NCBI RefSeq assembly: GCF_027596085.1 | Contig: NC_072465.1 | Coordinates: 13,010,857 to 13,074,856 of the forward strand | Direction: 5' to 3' | Origin: Anoplopoma fimbria | Taxonomy: Eukaryota > Chordata > Actinopteri > Perciformes > Anoplopomatidae | DNA length: 64,000 bases | In this document: positions 59,222 through 64,000 of the stretch, piece by piece | How the letters are laid out: the number at the start of each line of letters is the position of its first letter | Position numbering within the stretch: the first letter of the stretch is position 1 | The notes under the pieces: generated by a model | What the model was told of the DNA's origin: nothing | The model's input: only the letters and a program-made list of their open reading frames with translations | Database searches by the model: none | Position numbers and translations under genes: made by a program

Positions 59222-60824
59222 AAATGTTGCCTCACCGGTTGTCTGTGTAAGGAAAAAGGATGGCAGCCTACGTCTTTGCATAGATTACCGAGAATTAAAC
59301 AAAAAGACCCAGCCAGATAGACAACCGATTCCTCGAGTGCAGGACATCCTTGACAGTCTTGGTGGCCACTCGTGGTTCTCATTGTTAGACCAAGGAAAGG
59401 CCTACCATCAGGGCTTTATTGATGAAGATAGCAGGCCTTTGACTGCATTTGTGACCCCATGGGGCCTGTACGAATGGATAAGGATTCCATTCGGGCTAAT
59501 GAACGCACCCGCAGCCTTTCAACGCTGTATGGAGGAGTGTTTGGAAGACGTGCGGGACAACATCTGTGTGCCCTACCTGGATGACACACTAGTGTACAGT
59601 CAATCGTTTGAGGATCATGTAAACCACGTCAGAAAAGTGCTTCAGCTGTTAAGGAAGTACGGGATCAAACTAAAACCCAGCAAGTGCGAAATATTTAAAC
59701 ACAAGGTCCGCTATCTGGGAAGAGTCGTTTCAGCTGAAGGTAGCAAGATCGATCCAGCTGACACCATCGCTGTGAGAGCCTTGAAAGATAAGAGACCGAG
59801 CAATGTAGGAGAGCTACGATCTATTATGGGCTTGTTAAGTTATTACAGGAACTACATACAGGACTTTTCCCGTATCGCGGGGCCACTTTACAACTTGCTG
59901 AAAGGGACAACAGAAGACAACAATGTGCCACAAAACAGGGTAAACACAAGATGAGTTACATGGAAGAGTAAAGGAGTGCTGTCAAACAAACCAATTGTGT
60001 GGACGGAAGAACATCAATGCATATTGGAGCGGCTAATAGACTGTCTGGTAGAGCCACCAGTTCTTGGGTTCCCAGACTTCTCACAACCATTTGTCCTCCA
60101 TACCGATGCCTCAAACCAAGGCCTCGGGGCAGTCCTATACCAACGACAGGATGATAAACTCCGTGTGATAGCCTACGGTTCCCGGACACTGACAGCCTCT
60201 GAACGGAATTACCATCTCCACTCAGGAAAATTGGAATTTCTCGCCTTAAAGTGGGCAGTTACAGAAAAATTCAGGGATTACCTGTATTATGCACCTACTT
60301 TCACTGTGTTTAGTGATAATAATCCGCTTACTTATGTCCTGTCAAGTGCCAAGCTCAACGCAACTGGATACAGATGGGTTGTGGAGCTTGCAGACTTCCA
60401 TTTTACCATCCGATACCGTCCAGGTAAAGAAAATGTGGATGCTGACAGTCTGTCAAGAATGCCTGTAAATATCGAGGAGATGATGGGACAGTGTACCAAA
60501 GAGTTGGCATCAGATTGTGTGGCAGCGACAACCCAAGCTGTTGAGACCCAAGACTCCATCTCACCATGGGTCTGTCCTGTACTTACCTCTCTACAATGTA
60601 CAGCAGTCAGTGAAGAGACGCACAAACCATTCTCAGTTGCTGAGATTCGACAAGCACAGGAAGATGACAAAAACATTGGTCCAGTAATGCAGTGCATTAC
60701 TGGACCAAGTGTCTACTGCGTGGATGGGAAAGTCTTCATATTGATGAAGATGGCATTCTTCGCAGGAAGACAACAAACAGAACACAGCTTGTATTACCTG
60801 AGAGGTATACGACCACTGTACTAA
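59222..60824 (+). pseudogene. Gypsy reverse transcriptase and RNase H
   Basis: Pol resumes after the LINE. RT blocks are [51 protein letters not shown] and the catalytic [11 protein letters not shown] (a Leu in the usual Y-x-D-D box). [14 protein letters not shown] and [18 protein letters not shown] follow. An in-frame TGA at 59952-59954 separates RT from RNase H. RNase H shows LHTDASNQGLGAVLYQ (first Asp), SGKLEFLALKWAV (Glu), VFSDNNPLTYVLS (Asp) and the C-terminal ENVDADSLSRMP (Asp). The frame is lost at a palindrome at 60676-60708, after which the integrase reads in another frame. Confidence 0.87.
60676..60708. repeat. Perfect inverted repeat at a pol frameshift
   Basis: Arms ttggtccagtaatgca and its inverse complement with a 1-nt spacer. 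The upstream RNase H frame and the downstream integrase frame meet exactly here. Without a 5-nt excess at the centre the two frames would join. Confidence 0.82.
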
Positions 60825-61405
60825 AAGAGTTGCATGATGAGATGGGCCATCAAGGCATTGATCGAACAACATCACTGATCAGAGATAGATTCTTTTGGCC
60901 TTATATGCAAAAAGAAATTGAACATTATGTGGCAAGGACTTGTACTTGCCTGAAGCAAAAGACACCCTGCAAAGAAACACGGGCACCTGTCACCAGTATT
61001 GTCACCACTCAGCCATTTGAACTCGTGTCGATAGATTTTCTCCACTTGGACAAATGTAGTGGCGGATATGAGTATATACTAGTAATCGTTGATCACTTCA
61101 CACGTTTTGCACAGGCTTACGCCACCACCTCCAAGTCTGCCAGAACAGTTGCTGATCGAATATTCAACGATTATGCCCTGAAGTTTGGACTGCCGACACG
61201 AATACACCATGATCAAGGCGGCGAATTCGAGAACCAGCTCTTCGCCCAGCTTAAAAAGAACTGTGGTGTATTAGGATCGCGAACGACACCCTATCACCGG
61301 CAAGGAAATGGGCAAGTCGAGCGTTTTAATCGAACATTGCTGCAAATGCTAAAGACTCTTACAGATAAACAGAAGTCAAACTGGATCGAGAATCATGCAT
61401 CGTAA
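60692..61405 (+). pseudogene. Gypsy integrase, C-terminally truncated
   Basis: Zinc-binding HHCC part: ELHDEMGHQGIDRTTSLIRD (His pair) and YVARTCTCLKQK (Cys pair). Catalytic core: LVSIDFLHLDKCSGG (first Asp), RIHHDQGGEFENQLFAQL (second Asp) and YHRQGNGQVERFNRTLLQML (Glu), a normal D,D35E arrangement. The frame ends at SNWIENHAS. Comparison with typical gypsy integrases implies that the rest of the core and the C-terminal domain are missing through a deletion just before 61400. Confidence 0.86.
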
Positions 61406-61862
61406 CCTTTTGCTACCGTGTGATCACTTACCCATGGAAAGCCAGCCAAAAGCAGCGTCCAAGCAAAAGAAAAGGATGACGGAGACAGCTGCAGAAAAGG
61501 CAAATCAGGAAGAGGAAGATGACGAAGAGGAATGTGGATATTATCACGAGCCACTGGTACATCCTCAAGTGCCCATTGCGGATAGGACCATGGAGCTAGA
61601 TGACACACAAGGGGACAGTGACCAAGAGACACCAGTGTTGAGCGCTGACAGGCCAGTGGTTGAAGAAAGGCCCATAACAAACATAAGTGAGTTTGAGACA
61701 CACGAGGAGAATGTGCTGCAGGAAGATGATAATCGGAGTGAAAATGTACAACCTGTTGAAGAAGACACAGTTAAGACAATTAGAACATACCAGGTTGAAG
61801 ACCCTTGGTTCGTGAACGTTGTGATGTCGGGACGACATCTAACTTTGCAGGGGAGTGTGTGA
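61395..61862 (+). pseudogene. Gypsy pol C-terminal acidic tail
   Basis: A basic-then-acidic segment (KAASKQKKRMTETAAEKANQ, then EEEDDEEECGYYH) after the deleted integrase end, running into the 3' LTR. No recognised domain. It is probably the C-terminal tail of Pol rather than a separate gene. Confidence 0.55.
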
Positions 61863-62010
61863 TAGATTGATTTTATTAGAAAATGTTAAAAAGGTTAACA
61901 GGGTAAATTTAGTAGTTAATCTATGATGCCTCATTCTCAATGAAGCTGCTACAGAGAAAGCATCGTGTCCGAGCACCTTTATTGATTTCTCCCCTTTTCA
62001 GGGTGTAACA
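61858..62010 (+). repeat. Gypsy 3' LTR, 153 bp, internally shorter than the 5' LTR
   Basis: Same ends as the 5' LTR, but lacks its ~88-bp internal section; the join reads ctatgatgcctc. An aatgaagct block and the polyadenylation region are retained. Confidence 0.9.
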
Positions 62011-64000
62011 CAGACAGGACAACGGAGAGCGGTAAGAGGAAGGGAGGAGGTCTGGCAGTGTTTGTGAATGATAGATGGTAACTCTGGGCACATCACTGTT
62101 AAAGAGCAGACCTGTACAGAGGACATTGAGCTGTTGGCCGTTAGCATGAGGCCGGTATATTTACCGAGGGAATTCTTCCACGTTATCACGATAGCTGCGT
62201 ATATTCCCCCTCTGCTAATGGAGAAGCGGCCTGTGACGTCATACGCTCGGTGATAGGCAGGCTGCTGACACAACATCCCAATGCCCTCCTCCTCCTCTCT
62301 GGTGACTTTAACCATGCCCCTCCATCCTCCACTCTGCTGACCGTCACCCAGTACATCACCTGCCCCACCAGAGACAACAGAACCCTGGACCTGCTGTATG
62401 CCAACACCAAGGAGGCATACACCTCATCACCCCTCCCTCCCCTGGGAAGATCTGACCACAACCAGGTGCACCTCCGGCCTGTGTACAAACCTCTTGTGCA
62501 CAGGCAGCCAGCTGTGACCCGCACAGTCAAAAGATGGTCCGATGAAGCCGAGGAGGCTCTTAAGGACTGTTTCGACTCGACTGTGTGGGAAGTGTTCAGT
62601 GATGCCCATGGGGAGGACATCGATGGTCTCACAGACACCGTAACGGAATACATAAACTTTTGTGTGGAGAACACCGTACCCACCAGGACTGTACGGTGTT
62701 TTTCCAACAGCAAACCCTGGATCAATCCAGATATAAAGACCCTCCTCAAGGAGAAGAAGAGGGTCTTTAGGTCAGGAAACAAGGAGGAGCTGAGGACTGT
62801 GCAGAGGGAGCTGAGGAGGAAGATAAGGGAAGGGAAACATGTCTACAGGACAAAGATGGAGGATCAGCTGCAGCAGAACAACATCAGCGGAGTCTAGAAG
62901 AGCCTCGAGGCCATGTCTGGCCACAAGGGGCCCAACCAACAGCCTGTGGGGGACCAACAGTGGGTGAATGATCTGAACTCATTCTTTAACAGATTTGATC
63001 AGCCACCCACCCCTCCCCCACCCAGACCTCCCTGCCGCTGCAGCCCCCATCGTCTGCACCCCCTGTGGATTACCCACCCTCTTCTTCCTCCTCCTCCACC
63101 CCCTTGTCCACAACACTCGGCTCCCCTCCACACTCCTCAAACACTGCACTCCACCAACACCCCACCCCCACCCCCACTCCAACAACCTACAGCACACAGC
63201 CCCCTTCCCCCAACTTGTCCCTCTCAATTAACCAGGTGAGAAAAGAACTGAAGAGAATAAAGGTGAGAATAGCCACGGGTCCGGACGGCATCAGCTCAAG
63301 GATCCTCAGATCCTGCGCAGACCAGCTGTGCAGGATAGTGGAGCACATCTTTAACTTGAGCTTGAAGCTGGGGAGGGTACCACAGCTATGGAAGACGTCC
63401 TGCGTGGTACCAGTCCCAAAGACCCCGGGGGCCAAGGACTTCAGCAGCTTCAGGCCGGTGGCATTAACATCCCACCTAAAGAAGACCCTGGAGCGGCTGG
63501 TGGTCTGCTGGAGCAGCAGCATCTCAGCAGCCGACAAGAAGAGACTCAATAAGCTTGTCAGGAAGGCCAGCAGTGTGCTGGGGTGTCCACTGGATACGGT
63601 GGAGGTGGTGGGAGACAGGAGGATGATGGCCAAGCTATCATCCCTGATGAACAACACCTCTCACCCCATGCAGGACACCCTGGCAGCTCTGTGCAGCTCC
63701 TTCAGCCACCGGCTGCTTCACCCCCGGTGTGAAGGAGAGGTACCACAGGTCCTTCCTTCCTGCTGCTGTCAGGTTGCACAACCAACTCTGCTCCCAGCAG
63801 ACCACATGACACACGACAATAAAAACATGACAATAAAAACCTGTGCAATACATTACACTGTGCAATAATAGTTAAAATAGTTTTTTCTGTCTGTAAATGT
63901 AATATTTCAGTTATTGTTGTTTCTTATTGCTTATTTATAATACTTGTTTTTTTTATCTTGTCTTTCTTCTACTATGTCTCTTGTGTGCACTTTACTCTAT

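Larger units (their letters stand above)
54299..62010 (+). mobile_element. Ty3/gypsy retrotransposon with LTRs, pol split by a LINE
   Basis: Two LTRs (54299-54539 and 61858-62010) flank gag, nucleocapsid/MYND, protease, RT-RNase H, integrase and an acidic tail, with a caga target duplication. After the 5' LTR the leader begins ttttggaggcaccgctggg, a plausible primer-binding region. A purine-rich gcaggggagtg precedes the 3' LTR. The RT-RNase H-integrase order is Ty3/gypsy. A Rex1-type LINE (57547-59216) interrupts pol just before the RT core. There is no envelope gene. Stops and frameshifts occur in most domains. Confidence 0.9.
53884..63868 (+). pseudogene. Rex1 copy 2 coding remnant, RT core deleted
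   Basis: Same organisation as the copy at 9340-13224. The first part (53884-54298) has the N-terminal region and the start of the endonuclease (MVFTET near 54230), where a deletion of about 15 bp creates a stop. After the gypsy, 62040-62900 continues the endonuclease (LLSGDFNHAP, LGRSDHNQVHL), with a stop at 62895. From 63065 on it reads RIATGPDGISSRILR and [19 protein letters not shown], then jumps at about 63502-63512 directly into CWSSSISAADKKRLNK. About 500-600 bp of RT, including the FSSAFN and FSDD blocks, are therefore absent. The C-terminal region (VLGCPLDTVEVVGDRRMMAK) is kept. It is dead. Confidence 0.87.
53752..64000 (+). mobile_element. Rex1 LINE copy 2, split by a gypsy element
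   Basis: Plus-strand Rex1 with pieces 53752-54298 and 62011-64000. The 3' UTR runs off the right edge. The gypsy insertion is marked by a caga duplication (54295-54298 and 62011-62014), and the Rex1 reading (IIRAD before, then TTESGKR-equivalent codons after) continues across it. The element also has an internal deletion that removes the polymerase core. Confidence 0.9.

Noticed and set aside
54299..62010. Calling the gypsy element an endogenous retrovirus
   Set aside because: There is no envelope gene, the pol order and gag type are those of Ty3/gypsy, and the region after integrase is only an acidic tail.

Overview
The window looks like a teleost fish chromosome segment made almost entirely of transposable elements. 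The diagnosis rests on the mix of families: Rex1 and L2 (Maui-like) LINEs, an RTE-like LINE, an L1-clade LINE, Tc1 DNA transposons, a piggyBac-type MITE, AFC-like tRNA SINEs, Ty3/gypsy elements and many solo LTRs. Base composition is moderate to AT-rich, with spliced genes using GT-AG introns. No prokaryotic gene organisation, rRNA, functional tRNA or CRISPR array was seen, and no clear host gene was recognised.

Layout. 1-5370: near full-length L2 LINE (minus), with three copies of a ~178-bp unit in its 3' UTR and a solo LTR (820-1146) inserted near the 3' end. 5371-8995: non-coding sequence, an LTR pair (about 7160-8351) and a tRNA SINE. 9081-13630: Rex1 LINE (minus) split by a 1,215-bp solo LTR (9892-11106). 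13723-23142: a ~9.4-kb CACTA-like DNA transposon with perfect 15-bp terminal inverted repeats. It carries two divergent, intact, spliced genes: a C2H2-finger transposase-like gene (minus) and a SAM-domain (SAMD3-like) gene (plus). Its introns hold a SINE and a Tc1-type MITE. 23143-29430: SINEs, a degraded L2 and microsatellites.

29432-43080: an old L1 copy (minus) appears to be dismembered by successive insertions. These are an intact Tc1 transposon (29530-31136), a block with a dead Tc1 and a HECT-like pseudogene (31441-35399), and an L2 copy (36381-41505). The L2 copy itself received a SINE, a piggyBac MITE and an RTE-like LINE. 43614-45289: two solo LTRs of one family. 45683-49880: SINEs, an L2 tail and a gypsy 3' end. 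49881-53750: no gene recognised. 53752-64000: a Rex1 LINE (plus) split by a 7.7-kb gypsy element (54299-62010), which is split in turn by another Rex1-type LINE (57547-59216). This gypsy encodes a MYND zinc finger between its CCHC knuckle and its protease.

Together these make a readable insertion stratigraphy. Three SINE families in the window carry 3' tails resembling three LINE families also present, consistent with LINE machinery mobilising the SINEs. The most gene-like and least ordinary system is the two-gene CACTA-like transposon at 13723-23142.
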